The position numbers and the translations under genes were made by a program. The notes under the pieces are model-generated. The model was not told where the DNA came from and did no database searches. It worked only from the letters and a program-made list of their open reading frames with translations. DNA of 64,000 bases from Pseudomonas sp. 6D_7.1_Bac1 (GTDB taxonomy: Bacteria; Pseudomonadota; Gammaproteobacteria; Pseudomonadales; Pseudomonadaceae), in the NCBI RefSeq assembly GCF_025465945.1, contig NZ_JANLNW010000008.1, positions 1-64,000 on the forward strand. The letters are read 5' to 3'. Below are positions 35,341 to 44,669 of the stretch, in pieces (the first letter of the stretch is position 1; every line of letters begins with the position of its first letter).

Positions 35341-37029
35341 ATGCAACCTGATTTCTGGAATGACAAACGCCCGGTCGGCGTACCCAATGATATCGATCTG
35401 GGTGCCTACAAGTCGGTGATCGAGGTGTTCGAGCGTTCCTGCAAGAAATTCGCTGACCGTCCGGCGTTCAGCAACATGGGCGTGACGCTCACCTACGCGG
35501 AGCTTGAGCGCTACAGCGCGGCCTTCGCCGGCTACCTGCAAACACAGACTGACCTGCTGCCTGGCGATCGCATCGCGGTGCAGATGCCCAATGTCCTGCA
35601 TTACCCGATTGCCGTGTTCGGTGCACTGCGAGCCGGCCTGGTCGTGGTCAATACCAATCCGCTGTACACCGCGCGTGAGATGCGTCACCAGTTCAAGGAT
35701 TCCGGTGCCCGGGCGCTGGTGTACCTGAACATGTTCGGGCAGAAGGTCCAGGAAGTCCTGCCCGACACCGAGATCCAGTACCTGATTGAAGCGAAGATGG
35801 GCGATCTGATGCCGACCGCCAAGGGTTGGCTGATCAACACCGTGGTCGACAAGGTCAAGAAAATGGTGCCGGCCTACGACCTGCCGCGGGCGATTTCCTT
35901 CAAGAGTGCGTTGCGCCTGGGCCGCGGCCAGAGCATCAAGCCATTGAAGGTCAGCCTCGACGATGTCGCCGTGCTGCAATACACCGGCGGTACCACTGGC
36001 CTGGCCAAGGGCGCGATGCTGACCCACGGCAACCTGGTCGCCAACATGCAGCAGGCCCGTGCCTGTCTCGGCCAGTTCGGCAGCGATGGCAAACCGCTGT
36101 TGCGTGAAGGTCAGGAAGTGATGATCGCGCCGCTGCCGCTGTACCACATCTATGCCTTCACGGCGAACTGCATGTGCATGATGGTGACCGGCAACCACAA
36201 TGTGCTGATCACCAATCCGCGGGATATCGCCGGCTTCATCAAAGAACTGAAAAACTGGCGGTTCTCGGCGCTGCTGGGGCTTAACACGCTGTTCGTCGCA
36301 CTGATGGATCATCCGGACTTCAAGACCCTGGACTTCTCCAGCCTCAAATTGACCAACTCCGGCGGTACCGCGTTGGTCAAGGCTACCGCCGAGCGCTGGG
36401 AACAAATGACCGGTTGCCGGATCACCGAAGGCTACGGCCTGACCGAAACCTCGCCGGTGGCCTGCACCAACCCGTATGGCGACAAATCACGGATTGGCAC
36501 GGTCGGCCTGCCAGTGCCGGGCACTACGTTGAAAGTCATCAACGACGAAGGCGTCGAGCAGCCCTTGGGTGAGCGCGGCGAGCTCTGTATCAAGGGCCCG
36601 CAGATCATGAAAGGTTACTGGCAGAAGCCCGAGGCCACCGCCGAAGTGCTGGATGCCGAGGGGTGGTTCAAGTCCGGCGACATTGCGGTGATCGACCCCG
36701 ATGGTTTTGTGCGGATTGTCGATCGCAAGAAAGACATGATCATTGTCTCGGGTTTCAACGTGTACCCGAACGAGATCGAAGATGTGGTCATGGCGCACCC
36801 GAAAGTTGCCAACTGCGCGGTGATCGGTGTGCCGGACGAACGCTCCGGGGAAGCGGTGAAACTGTTTGTGGTGGCGCGTGAAGCGGGTATCAGCCTTGAA
36901 GAGCTGAAGGCCTACTGCAAGGAAAACTTCACCGCCTACAAGGTGCCCAAACACATCGTGCTGCGCGAGTCGCTGCCGATGACACCCGTGGGCAAGATAT
37001 TGCGACGGGAGCTGCGCGATATCGCGTAA
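35341..37029 (+). CDS. fadD2: Long-chain fatty acid-CoA ligase, FadD2-type
   Basis: Acyl-CoA synthetase of 562 aa that activates fatty acids with ATP and CoA. The AMP-binding P-loop YTGGTTGLAKGAMLTH is near residue 213, GYGLTETSP near 365, and DRKKDMIIVSGFNVYPNE with the adenylate-forming hinge follows. A catalytic Lys is in PVGKILRREL at the C-terminus. ATG 35341 replaces an earlier ATG at 35266 because the FadD N-terminus begins here. It is the first of two tandem fadD genes, as PA3300-PA3299 in P. aeruginosa, from which the numbering is taken. Confidence 0.92.
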   Translation: MQPDFWNDKRPVGVPNDIDLGAYKSVIEVFERSCKKFADRPAFSNMGVTLTYAELERYSAAFAGYLQTQTDLLPGDRIAVQMPNVLHYPIAVFGALRAGLVVVNTNPLYTAREMRHQFKDSGARALVYLNMFGQKVQEVLPDTEIQYLIEAKMGDLMPTAKGWLINTVVDKVKKMVPAYDLPRAISFKSALRLGRGQSIKPLKVSLDDVAVLQYTGGTTGLAKGAMLTHGNLVANMQQARACLGQFGSDGKPLLREGQEVMIAPLPLYHIYAFTANCMCMMVTGNHNVLITNPRDIAGFIKELKNWRFSALLGLNTLFVALMDHPDFKTLDFSSLKLTNSGGTALVKATAERWEQMTGCRITEGYGLTETSPVACTNPYGDKSRIGTVGLPVPGTTLKVINDEGVEQPLGERGELCIKGPQIMKGYWQKPEATAEVLDAEGWFKSGDIAVIDPDGFVRIVDRKKDMIIVSGFNVYPNEIEDVVMAHPKVANCAVIGVPDERSGEAVKLFVVAREAGISLEELKAYCKENFTAYKVPKHIVLRESLPMTPVGKILRRELRDIA

Positions 37030-37403
37030 TTCCTGAAGGCTGCGCTTCGCGCATTCGCGGGCAAGCCCGCTCCCACAGGGATCAACGGTGACCTTGTGGG
37101 AGCGGGCTTGCCCGCGATGCTTTTTGGGGGGTGAAACGCCGATTCCAGAGGGGTTTAAGGTCTGTATAGAACCTTTACTCTAAAATTGACTATTGAATTG
37201 TCTTGAGTCATGAAAGTGACTATAGGGGCTTTCTTTGGCTCTAGTAGGCCCTTGGCAAAGCTGCTACTCTCGGCGCGCTTTGTGACTTCTCGGCCTATGT
37301 AAAAGCCGGATCCATCAACAAAAAGTCATCAATACAAAACACACACCAATAATAATCGCATCAAATGCGGTGAAGAATTCGCGTTGCTGAGGAGTGGGCT
37401 TCC
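37030..37403. other. Gap between the two fadD genes
   Basis: 374 bases with a REP pair (37052-37120), an AT-rich region from 37140, and an A-rich leader containing AATAATAA at 37348-37355, about 48 bases before the fadD1 start. The length suggests fadD1 has its own promoter. No gene seen. Confidence 0.65.
37052..37120. repeat. REP inverted pair between fadD2 and fadD1
   Basis: Facing units CGCGGGCAAGCCCGCTCCCAC and its complement flank a short centre. This variant (GGGCTTGCCC arm) differs from the CGAGCCTGCTCG arm of the other REP pairs. Confidence 0.88.
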
Positions 37404-39104
37404 ATGATCGAAGACTTTTGGAAGGATAAGTACCCAGCTGGAATTGCTGCCGACATCAATCCAGACGAGTATCCGAATATTCAGGCAGTGTTAAAGCAAT
37501 CCTGCCAACGCTTCGCCAACAAACCGGCCTTTAGTAACCTCGGCAAGACACTCACCTACGGTGAGCTGTACGAATTGTCGGGTGCTTTTGCCGCTTACCT
37601 GCAACAGCATACCGATTTGCAGCCAGGCGATCGAATCGCCGTGCAACTGCCAAACCTGCTGCAATACCCGGTCGCCGTGTTTGGTGCTATCCGCGCCGGC
37701 TTGATCGTGGTCAACACCAACCCGCTGTACACCGCGCGGGAAATGGAACACCAATTCAACGATTCCGGCGCCAAGGCGCTGGTGTGCCTGGCGAACATGG
37801 CGCACCTGGCCGAGACCGTGGTGCCCAAGACGGGCGTCAAGCACGTTATCGTCACCGAAGTGGCCGACCTGCTGCCACCGCTCAAGCGCCTGCTGATCAA
37901 CAGCGTCATCAAGTACGTGAAGAAGATGGTCCCGGCGTTCCATCTGCCCAAGGCCGTCAAGTTCAATGACGTGTTGAGCAAAGGCCACGGCCAGCCCGTG
38001 ACCGAAGCCAACCCGGCCAGCAGCGACGTTGCCGTGCTGCAATACACCGGCGGCACCACCGGCGTGGCCAAGGGTGCAATGCTGACCCACCGCAACCTGG
38101 TGGCGAACATGATGCAGTGCAGGGCACTTATGGGTTCCAACCTGAATGAAGGTTGCGAAATCCTCATCACGCCGCTGCCGCTGTACCACATCTATGCCTT
38201 CACCTTTCATTGCATGGCGATGATGCTGATCGGCAACCACAACATCCTGATCAGCAACCCGCGCGACCTGCCGGCGATGGTTAAGGAGCTGTCGAAGTGG
38301 AAGTTCAGCGGTTTTGTCGGCCTGAACACCTTGTTTGTGGCTCTGTGCAACAACGAAGCGTTCCGCAAGCTGGATTTCTCAGGCCTGAAAATCACCTTGT
38401 CCGGTGGCATGGCCCTGCAACTGGCCGCTGCCGAACGCTGGAAAGCGGTGACCGGTTGCGCCATCTGCGAAGGCTACGGCATGACCGAAACCAGCCCGGT
38501 GGCCACCGTCAATCCAAACCAGAACATTCAGGTGGGCACGATCGGTATTCCGGTGCCGTCGACCCTGTGCAAAGTCATCGATGACGCCGGCGTTGAACAG
38601 CCGCTGGGCGAAATCGGTGAACTGTGCGTGAAAGGTCCGCAAGTGATGAAGGGCTACTGGCAGCGCCAGGAAGCCACCGACGAGATCCTCGACAGCGAAG
38701 GCTGGTTGAAGACCGGTGACATCGCGCTGATCCAGCCAGACGGCTACATGCGCATTGTCGATCGCAAGAAAGACATGATTCTGGTCTCCGGTTTCAACGT
38801 CTACCCGAATGAGCTTGAAGACGTGCTGGCCACCTTGCCGGGCGTGCTGCAATGCGCGGCCATTGGCGTGCCGGACGAGAAGTCGGGCGAGGCGATCAAG
38901 ATTTTCATCGTCGCCAAACCGGGTGTCACCCTGACCAAAGAGCAGGTGATGACGCACATGCGTGCCAACGTCACCGGCTATAAAGTGCCGAAATCCGTCG
39001 AATTCCGCGATGCACTGCCGACCACCAACGTGGGCAAGATCCTGCGTCGTGAGTTGCGCGACGAAGAGCTGAAGAAGCTCGGCGTGAAGAAGGTAGGCGC
39101 GTAA
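37404..39104 (+). CDS. fadD1: Long-chain fatty acid-CoA ligase, FadD1-type
   Basis: Second acyl-CoA synthetase, 566 aa, closely similar in layout to its upstream neighbour: P-loop YTGGTTGVAKGAMLTH, EGYGMTETSP, DRKKDMILVSGFNVYPNE, and NVGKILRREL with the catalytic Lys. The start EDFWKDKYPAG is the usual FadD N-terminus. Two copies with different promoters probably cover different chain lengths or conditions, as shown for P. aeruginosa FadD1 (long chain) and FadD2 (shorter chain). The gene ends 1 base before a strong terminator. Confidence 0.93.
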   Translation: MIEDFWKDKYPAGIAADINPDEYPNIQAVLKQSCQRFANKPAFSNLGKTLTYGELYELSGAFAAYLQQHTDLQPGDRIAVQLPNLLQYPVAVFGAIRAGLIVVNTNPLYTAREMEHQFNDSGAKALVCLANMAHLAETVVPKTGVKHVIVTEVADLLPPLKRLLINSVIKYVKKMVPAFHLPKAVKFNDVLSKGHGQPVTEANPASSDVAVLQYTGGTTGVAKGAMLTHRNLVANMMQCRALMGSNLNEGCEILITPLPLYHIYAFTFHCMAMMLIGNHNILISNPRDLPAMVKELSKWKFSGFVGLNTLFVALCNNEAFRKLDFSGLKITLSGGMALQLAAAERWKAVTGCAICEGYGMTETSPVATVNPNQNIQVGTIGIPVPSTLCKVIDDAGVEQPLGEIGELCVKGPQVMKGYWQRQEATDEILDSEGWLKTGDIALIQPDGYMRIVDRKKDMILVSGFNVYPNELEDVLATLPGVLQCAAIGVPDEKSGEAIKIFIVAKPGVTLTKEQVMTHMRANVTGYKVPKSVEFRDALPTTNVGKILRRELRDEELKKLGVKKVGA

Positions 39105-39140
39105 AACAAAAGCCCCGCAGATGCGGGGCTTTTTGTTTTC
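39105..39140 (+). terminator. Terminator after fadD1
   Basis: AAAGCCCCGCA-GAT-GCGGGGCTTTTTGTTTT, immediately after the fadD1 stop; symmetrical A and T tracts make it bidirectional. Confidence 0.9.
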
Positions 39141-39160
39141 AGCGATACCTGGATTGCCTT

Positions 39161-39280
39161 TGTGGCGAGGGGGCTTGCTCCCGCTCGGCTGCGAAGCAGT
39201 CGTCATTCAGATACTGAATAGACGCCGCTTGGTTTTGGGGACGCTTCGCGTCCCAGCGGGAGCAAGCTCCCTCGCCACAG
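39161..39280. repeat. Long inverted repeat with TGTGGCGAGGGGGCTTGCTC ends
   Basis: TGTGGCGAGGGGGCTTGCTC at the left is answered by GAGCAAGCTCCCTCGCCACA at the right (one mismatch), with a second inner pair GGACGC.../...GCGTCC. The arm sequence differs from the other REP families in the window. It lies between fadD1 and a minus-strand hypothetical gene. Confidence 0.85.
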
Positions 39281-39290
39281 GGATCGACGC

Positions 39291-39668
39291 TTACAGGCGG
39301 AACGGCGCGAAATTGACGTTGGTACCGGCCGGGCGCATGTCCTGAAGGTACGAGTCCTTGTCGGCGCTCAGTTCCAGGCTCAAGGCTGCCTTGCGCTTGC
39401 CTTCATTGCGCACTACCAGGCCTTCGAGCTTCTCGCGCAGGAACACTGTCGGCACTTTCAGGTGCAGCAGTTCGTCGGTGGCTGGCGTGTGCATCAGCAG
39501 ATGAACCCATTCGTACTGACCAATGGCCAGACGAGCCACCGGGATATCAAACCACCAGATATTGCGGTTGCGGTTCAATTCGCTGAAATGGCAGTTGTTG
39601 ACGCCAAGCACTGCACCGCCGAGTTCCTGGTTTCTGCGGGCAATGGCCTGCTTTTTATCGAGTTTCAT
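39291..39668 (-). CDS. Hypothetical protein
   Basis: Protein of 125 aa with no signal peptide. ATG 39668 (MKLDKKQAIARRNQ) is chosen; an open frame continues upstream to 39833, but that part looks unlike coding sequence. The middle contains WWFDIPVARLAIGQYEWVHLL and a hydrophobic/charged mix, which suggests a compact globular fold. I do not recognise the family. It is isolated between a REP-like repeat and the divergent YihY gene. Confidence 0.65.
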   Translation of the reverse strand: MKLDKKQAIARRNQELGGAVLGVNNCHFSELNRNRNIWWFDIPVARLAIGQYEWVHLLMHTPATDELLHLKVPTVFLREKLEGLVVRNEGKRKAALSLELSADKDSYLQDMRPAGTNVNFAPFRL

Positions 39669-39958
39669 AACGTTCCTACGGGATTGGATCTTCAGCGCCA
39701 CGGCCTGAATACGTTGCGCATTCTCGGGGGTTGGCTGGCAAACATAAAGCCCAACCTGTCTTTGCTGATGAAATGACTTGATGAAAATAAATGAAACGTT
39801 GTGCAACGCCCACCTGCGGATGGCCGTTTTCATGGCGACTATGGTTAATTAACTCCCCTGCGAAATTGTCTCAAAGCTGCCAAACAGGTTACTTTGATGT
39901 AGAAAACGGCCCTTGAGTCGCCCCCGACTTCAACCTTTTTGCGGCGAAAGGAGACGCT

Positions 39959-40903
39959 ATGATATTCCCGGATTTGAAAGGCTTGCCCCTGCACCGCGTG
40001 ATGTTGCGCACCGTCACCGAGTTCATCGATGACGAGATGTCGACGTATGCCTCGGCGCTGGCCTATCAGATGTTGTTCTCGTTGTTTCCCTTCATTCTGT
40101 TTCTGATTGCCCTGATCGGTTTCCTGCACCTGCCGGACTTCTTTACCTGGCTGCGCCTTCAGTCGGAACTGGTATTGCCGCCGCAAGCGCTGGAGCAAGT
40201 GAACCCGGTGATCGACCAGCTCCAGCAATCCAAGGGTGGATTGCTCTCGGTGGGTATCGTCATTGCCCTGTGGACCGCCTCGGCAGGTGTGCGGTTGATG
40301 ATGAGCGCGATGAACGCCGCCTACGATGTGGTCGAAGGCCGGCCGATCTGGAAGCGCTTTCCGCTGTCGGTTTTCTACACCGTGGGTATCGCCGGCATGC
40401 TGCTGGTCGCTGCAGCATTGATGGTGCTGGGGCCACAGGTGATGGAATGGATTGCGTCGCAGATCGGCATGGAAGAGTTCATCGTCACCCTATGGACGAT
40501 TTTGCGCTGGCCGGTGATCGTGGTCCTGCTAATGGTCGCAGTCGCATTGATGTACTACGTGATGCCTGATGTGAAGCAGAAGTTTCGCTTCATAACCCCA
40601 GGCTCGGTGCTGGCTGTGGTGGTGTGGATCATCGCTTCCCTGGGCTTTGGTTTTTACGTCAAAACCTTCGCCAACTACAACGCCATGTATGGCAGTATCG
40701 GCGCGATCATCGTGCTGTTGCTGTACTTCTATATTTCCGCTGCGGTGCTGTTGCTTGGCGCGGAGATGAACGCGGTGATCGATCACATGTCGACCGAAGG
40801 CAAGAATCCTGGCGAAAAGGACTTCGGCGAACACGACGAAAAACAACACGTTTCGGGACTGGGCCGGGACCACTCGCTCAAACCGACCACTGACGAAGCC
40901 TGA
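39959..40903 (+). CDS. YihY/BrkB family inner-membrane protein
   Basis: Membrane protein of 314 aa with about six hydrophobic helices. Family motifs are present: [18 protein letters not shown] near residue 33 and [21 protein letters not shown] near 265. The last ~40 residues are charged and cytoplasmic-looking. YihY/BrkB proteins were once called ribonuclease BN by mistake; their transport or envelope role is not settled. The stop is 2 bases before the deformylase start, which suggests co-transcription. The ribosome site AAAGGAG is 6 bases upstream. Confidence 0.88.
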   Translation: MIFPDLKGLPLHRVMLRTVTEFIDDEMSTYASALAYQMLFSLFPFILFLIALIGFLHLPDFFTWLRLQSELVLPPQALEQVNPVIDQLQQSKGGLLSVGIVIALWTASAGVRLMMSAMNAAYDVVEGRPIWKRFPLSVFYTVGIAGMLLVAAALMVLGPQVMEWIASQIGMEEFIVTLWTILRWPVIVVLLMVAVALMYYVMPDVKQKFRFITPGSVLAVVVWIIASLGFGFYVKTFANYNAMYGSIGAIIVLLLYFYISAAVLLLGAEMNAVIDHMSTEGKNPGEKDFGEHDEKQHVSGLGRDHSLKPTTDEA

Positions 40904-40905
40904 CG

Positions 40906-41445
40906 ATGATCCGTGAAATTCTCAAAATGGGCGATGAGCGCCTGCTGCGCATCGCTGCGCCGGTACCGGCCGACATGTTCGACAGCCCCGAGCTGTGGCA
41001 GTTGATCGACGACATGTTCCAGACCATGGAAAGCGTCGGCGGCGTTGGCCTGGCGGCCCCGCAGATTGGTGTCGACCTGCAACTGGTGATCTTCGGCTTC
41101 GAACACAGCGAACGTTACCCGGACGCCGACGCCGTACCGCAAACGATCCTGATCAATCCGTTGATTACCCCGCTTGATCCGACGCTGGAAGAGGGCTTCG
41201 AGGGTTGCCTGTCGGTGCCGGGACTGCGCGGTGCCGTGGAGCGTTATCAGCACATTCGCTATGAAGGCCTCGATCCCAAGGGCGAGCCGATCGTACGAAT
41301 TGCCTCGGGTTTCCACGCCCGTGTGGTGCAGCACGAATGCGATCACCTGATCGGCCGGTTGTACCCGTCGCGGATCACTGACTTTCGCAAGTTCGGGTTT
41401 ACCGAGGTGATGTTCCCAGACTTGGACCCCGCGGCAGACGACTAA
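40906..41445 (+). CDS. def: Peptide deformylase (secondary type)
   Basis: Metallo-enzyme of 179 aa removing the N-formyl group of nascent proteins. The three signature motifs are seen: [10 protein letters not shown] near residue 46, EGCLSVPG near 101 and [10 protein letters not shown] near 145, the last as HExDH with Cys at the variable site. It lacks the fmt partner of the main def-fmt operon, so it is probably an extra deformylase of the genome. It sits between a YihY gene and a convergent acetyltransferase gene whose stop overlaps by four bases. Confidence 0.9.
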   Translation: MIREILKMGDERLLRIAAPVPADMFDSPELWQLIDDMFQTMESVGGVGLAAPQIGVDLQLVIFGFEHSERYPDADAVPQTILINPLITPLDPTLEEGFEGCLSVPGLRGAVERYQHIRYEGLDPKGEPIVRIASGFHARVVQHECDHLIGRLYPSRITDFRKFGFTEVMFPDLDPAADD

Positions 41446-41867
41446 ACCGGGCTGATCCCCAACACTCGGCCCATGGCAATCATCGGCTTGCTGCGGTTGT
41501 AGCGAGCCAGACGCTCGGCCAGTGCATAGGGCAGCAATGGGTTTGCAGTGAAACCATTGCGTTCATAAAAAGCGCGCAAGTCCGGGTGGCAGAACAGCCA
41601 CACCGGTGCCGTGATCGGCAATAGCGCCTGGGCCATCAACGCCGCCGCAATACCTTGTCCCCGCAAGGCCGGGTCGACAAATAGCCCCGTCAACCAAAAC
41701 CCCTCTGCCATTGGCCGTAAACAGAGCCCGGCGATGATCTCGCCGCGCTTGCCCACCCACAGTTGAGCGTCGCGAACGGCTTTCATCGATGACTGATGAG
41801 TACGGTAGAACTTGTTCAGCAAAGGCCACAGCGGCTCGGCAAGCTGGGTGTACTGGGTGTTGGGCAT
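41442..41867 (-). CDS. GNAT-family N-acetyltransferase
   Basis: Small acetyltransferase of 141 aa. The acetyl-CoA pyrophosphate-binding loop is [18 protein letters not shown] near residue 63, with FYERNGF as motif B. ATG 41867 is selected; the same frame is open upstream to 42554 but there it is the shadow of the desaturase region. The stop overlaps the def stop on the other strand by 4 bases (convergent). Substrate unknown. Confidence 0.85.
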   Translation of the reverse strand: MPNTQYTQLAEPLWPLLNKFYRTHQSSMKAVRDAQLWVGKRGEIIAGLCLRPMAEGFWLTGLFVDPALRGQGIAAALMAQALLPITAPVWLFCHPDLRAFYERNGFTANPLLPYALAERLARYNRSKPMIAMGRVLGISPV

Positions 41868-41970
41868 GTGCGAGAGGGTCACTGCGAAAAATGCGCCTAT
41901 TATAAAAGAACCAACGCTGCGAGATAGGTGTATACCTGATCTCATATTCCCAGTTGATGGAGCGTGCATC

Positions 41971-42081
41971 ATGAGCAAAGGCATGGATTCGAAGAAAGCG
42001 GCGAAAAAGAAACCGACCAAGACCGCCGTTGAAAAACGCGCTGACAAAAAGGCCAAAAAGGTCGGTGTGTTCGGGCACTGA
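41971..42081 (+). CDS. Small lysine-rich protein
   Basis: A 36-residue ORF, MSKGMDSKKAAKKKPTKTAV then a second Lys/Ala-rich part and GVFGH end. It is very basic (about 14 Lys/Arg of 36) and soluble. TTGATGGAG lies 10 bases before the ATG as a usable ribosome site, and a GC-rich hairpin (42093-42114) follows. Its size kept it off usual gene finders. Highly basic small proteins of this type are often nucleic-acid or ribosome associated; this is a guess. Confidence 0.6.
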   Translation: MSKGMDSKKAAKKKPTKTAVEKRADKKAKKVGVFGH

Positions 42082-42092
42082 GCCCGCTTTGA

Positions 42093-42114
42093 CGGAGCCC
42101 GGCAATCGGGCTCC
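42093..42114 (+). terminator. Hairpin after the small lysine-rich gene
   Basis: CGGAGCCCG-GCAAT-CGGGCTCCG is a perfect 9-bp stem 12 bases after the small gene; there is no T tract, so termination strength is doubtful. Confidence 0.5.
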
Positions 42115-42227
42115 GCGTTCACTTCCAAGCAAATAACCCATCGATCTGCAAGATTTCCCTGCGCCGCTGCACAGAAGGGGATAAGGCCAACATTCGTCTG
42201 TTGGCTTATCCTCTTCTGAGCCGAGCC

Positions 42228-43169
42228 ATGCCCCATTACCTTGATCAAAACCTGCGTGAAGAAATCGAAACCCTGCGCCGAACGTTTGCCGGTCGCAGCG
42301 AATGGCCGACCTGGCTGCTGCTGATCGGCGTCTACGCTGCCTGGTTTGGCGTGCTGCTGGCCAGTGCCTGGCTGGGAGTGTGGCTGAGTACGTTGCTGTT
42401 GATACCGATTGTAGTGCTGTGGATGTCGGTCCAGCATGAGCTGCTGCATGGGCACCCGACGCGCTTTACTGCGTTGAACAAACTCCTCGGCTACGCGCCT
42501 TTTGCGGTCTGGTATCCGTACACCCTGTACCGCGACAGCCACCTTGTGCATCACCGTGACGAAGACTTGACGTTACCGGGCCGCGACCCAGAAAGTCGCT
42601 ACGTGAGTGCACAGCAGTGGCAGGGCAGTTCAGTGTTCGAGCGTAGCTTGCTCTGGCTGAACAAAACCGTGCTGGGGCGTTTCGCCGTCGGTGCGCCGCT
42701 GGCTTTGCTGGCGCTGGCCAGAGAGGAGTTCCAGCGCCTGCGCCAGGGGGATCGCCAGGCCTGGTTGATGTGGCTGACCCACGGCGCGTTGACCGTGCTG
42801 ATGCTGGCGTTCATCGCTCGGTACAGCATTGTTCCCGTCTGGCATTACCTGTTGTTGATCAGCGTGCCGGCGTTGTCGGTAGGGGCGATCCGTTCCTACT
42901 ATGAACATCGCCCGCATCCCGAGTCGCAAAAACGCACCGTGCTCAACGAGGCGGCGTGGCCTTGGCGCTGGTTGTTCCTCAACCTGAACCTGCACCTGGT
43001 GCATCACGATCTGCCGGGCTTGCCGTGGTTCTATTTGCCGCAGGTCTATCGCGCGCGGCGCGAGCAATGGCAGGCACGCAGTGGCGGGTTTCTGGTGAGC
43101 GGCTATGGTGAGCTGTTGCGTCAGCACGGGCTCAGGCCCGTGGACAGCCCTCAGCATCCTTTCAGTTGA
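42228..43169 (+). CDS. Fatty acid desaturase-family membrane protein
   Basis: Membrane di-iron desaturase/hydroxylase-like protein of 313 aa. Histidine boxes are HELLHGH near residue 75, HLVHHRDED near 105 and HLVHHDLPG near 258, the usual tripartite pattern. Hydrophobic spans fit four transmembrane helices. ATG 42228 is chosen over the TTG at 42201. It is followed closely (9 bases) by a PhnD-like gene in the same direction. Substrate not evident; alkane- or fatty-acid-type substrates are possible. Confidence 0.86.
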   Translation: MPHYLDQNLREEIETLRRTFAGRSEWPTWLLLIGVYAAWFGVLLASAWLGVWLSTLLLIPIVVLWMSVQHELLHGHPTRFTALNKLLGYAPFAVWYPYTLYRDSHLVHHRDEDLTLPGRDPESRYVSAQQWQGSSVFERSLLWLNKTVLGRFAVGAPLALLALAREEFQRLRQGDRQAWLMWLTHGALTVLMLAFIARYSIVPVWHYLLLISVPALSVGAIRSYYEHRPHPESQKRTVLNEAAWPWRWLFLNLNLHLVHHDLPGLPWFYLPQVYRARREQWQARSGGFLVSGYGELLRQHGLRPVDSPQHPFS

Positions 43170-43178
43170 GAACCGAGC

Positions 43179-43970
43179 ATGACTTCAGGTTTTGCAGAGT
43201 TACTGATGTACGTCGCCCCCGAGCCCATACGCCTGGCTAATGAACGATGGCTGGGCCGCATCGTCGAGCGGCTCGGCGCCACCCGCTTGAGTGCTGAAGG
43301 CCTGTCGTTGATGGCGCTTTGGCGGGCGCCACACTTGCTGCTCACTCAGACCTGTGGCTACCCACTGATGACGGCGTTGCGCGGGCAGGTGCGGGTGATT
43401 GGTCGACCACGCTATGAACTGCCCGACAGCAGCGGCGGTAGCCATTGCAGCGTGCTGCTGATCCGTGCCGATGACCCGCGCCGGACCTTGCCGGCGCTGC
43501 TGGGTTGTCGAGCGGTGATCAATGGCGAGGACTCCAACAGTGGTATGAATCTGCTGCGCCACCGCATCGCTCCGTTGCAACGCAATGGTCAGTTTTTCTC
43601 CGGCGTCGCGGTCAGCGGCAGCCACCGGGAAAGCATGCGCTGGCTGCGAGACGGGCGCGCGGACCTTGCGGCCATCGACAGCGTGACCTTTGCTTATCTG
43701 GCGCGGCATGCGCCGCAGGAAGTCGAAGGCTTACAGGTGGTGGCGCGCAGTGCATTCAGCCCGACCTTGCCGTATATCGGCCTCGCAAGCCTGACGGATG
43801 ATCACGTCGAGCACCTTCGCGAGGTGATGAATCAAACGTTGAATGAACTGCCTGAGGTGACTGAGACCCTGGGGCTCAGCGAGGTTTTACCGGCCACTGA
43901 AAGCGACTACCAGATCATCCTCGATTACCAGCAAGAGGCCGAAGAACTTGGGTTTGGACACTTGCGCTGA
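43179..43970 (+). CDS. PhnD-like substrate-binding protein without signal peptide
   Basis: Protein of 263 aa resembling phosphate/phosphonate ABC-transporter binding proteins (PhnD/SsuA-like type-II periplasmic fold): LLTQTCGYPLMT near residue 57, CRAVINGEDSNSGMN near 107, SGSHRESMRWLRDGRADLAAIDSVT near 145 are family-like. Unlike classical PhnD it has no signal peptide and no permease or ATPase neighbour. It may be a cytosolic sensor or an exported protein with an unannotated leader. Probably co-transcribed with the desaturase gene. Confidence 0.75.
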   Translation: MTSGFAELLMYVAPEPIRLANERWLGRIVERLGATRLSAEGLSLMALWRAPHLLLTQTCGYPLMTALRGQVRVIGRPRYELPDSSGGSHCSVLLIRADDPRRTLPALLGCRAVINGEDSNSGMNLLRHRIAPLQRNGQFFSGVAVSGSHRESMRWLRDGRADLAAIDSVTFAYLARHAPQEVEGLQVVARSAFSPTLPYIGLASLTDDHVEHLREVMNQTLNELPEVTETLGLSEVLPATESDYQIILDYQQEAEELGFGHLR

Positions 43971-44123
43971 GGGTTGAAGCGAGCGCGGGGCAACGTGAAC
44001 ATTTATATTTCTAAAAAATATATAAAAATAGTTTTTAAGTATTATTAAAGAATAAGGCTCCTTGCTAGGATCGCTGCACCGGACCACCGGACATCCAGCG
44101 CAACCCTATTTATTGGAGCCTCC

Positions 44124-44669
44124 ATGTCCGGCACCGACCTTTCTCACAGCGAATACGTGGGCGGATTGTTTCGCAGTCATTATGTTTGGCTGTGCAGTCG
44201 CTTGCGCGGCTACCTCGACGCGGGCATCAGCGCCGAAGACGTCGCCGCCGAGGCCTTTGTGCAGCTCCTCGACTCGCCGAACCTGGCGCCGATCCAACAG
44301 CCCCGTGCCTTGCTGACCACCCTGGCTCAGCGGGTGATTTATCGTCTCTGGTACCGACGGGACCGCGAGCGCGTACACCTCGATCAGTTGCAGCACATTC
44401 AGCCAGGCCTTGGGCCGTCACCGGAAGACTTGACGCAGCAGTGGCAGACCCTGAGCGTTCTCGATCAGGCGCTTGACCGCTTGCCGGGCAAGGTCAGGGC
44501 GACGTTCCTGTTATCGCGGCTCGAAGGCCTGACTTACCCGCAAATTGCCACCGAACTGGGCATCTCCCAGCGTTCGGTCAGCGTCTATATGACCCGCTGC
44601 CAGGCGCTTTGCCAGCGCAACGCCCATCAACTATTGCTCACACCCCCCACTTTGCAGAGGTCCGCATGA
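44124..44669 (+). CDS. ECF-type RNA polymerase sigma factor (FecI-like)
   Basis: Sigma factor of 181 aa with region 2 (about 8-80, SRLRGYLDAGISAEDVAAEAFVQLL) and region 4 (about 118-172, LPGKVRATFLLSRLEGLTYPQIA with a helix-turn-helix ISQRSVSVYM). It resembles iron-starvation FecI sigma factors. Normally such genes precede a FecR anti-sigma gene and a TonB receptor; here the stop overlaps the start of a substrate-binding-protein gene (ATGA), with no FecR. The upstream 150 bases are AT-rich (43990-44060), a promoter-like region. Confidence 0.82.
   Translation: MSGTDLSHSEYVGGLFRSHYVWLCSRLRGYLDAGISAEDVAAEAFVQLLDSPNLAPIQQPRALLTTLAQRVIYRLWYRRDRERVHLDQLQHIQPGLGPSPEDLTQQWQTLSVLDQALDRLPGKVRATFLLSRLEGLTYPQIATELGISQRSVSVYMTRCQALCQRNAHQLLLTPPTLQRSA

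Noticed and set aside
41868..42554. Upstream extension of the GNAT gene
   Set aside because: The first ~230 codons overlap the desaturase gene and small lysine-rich gene in antisense, and the GNAT fold starts at ATG 41867.
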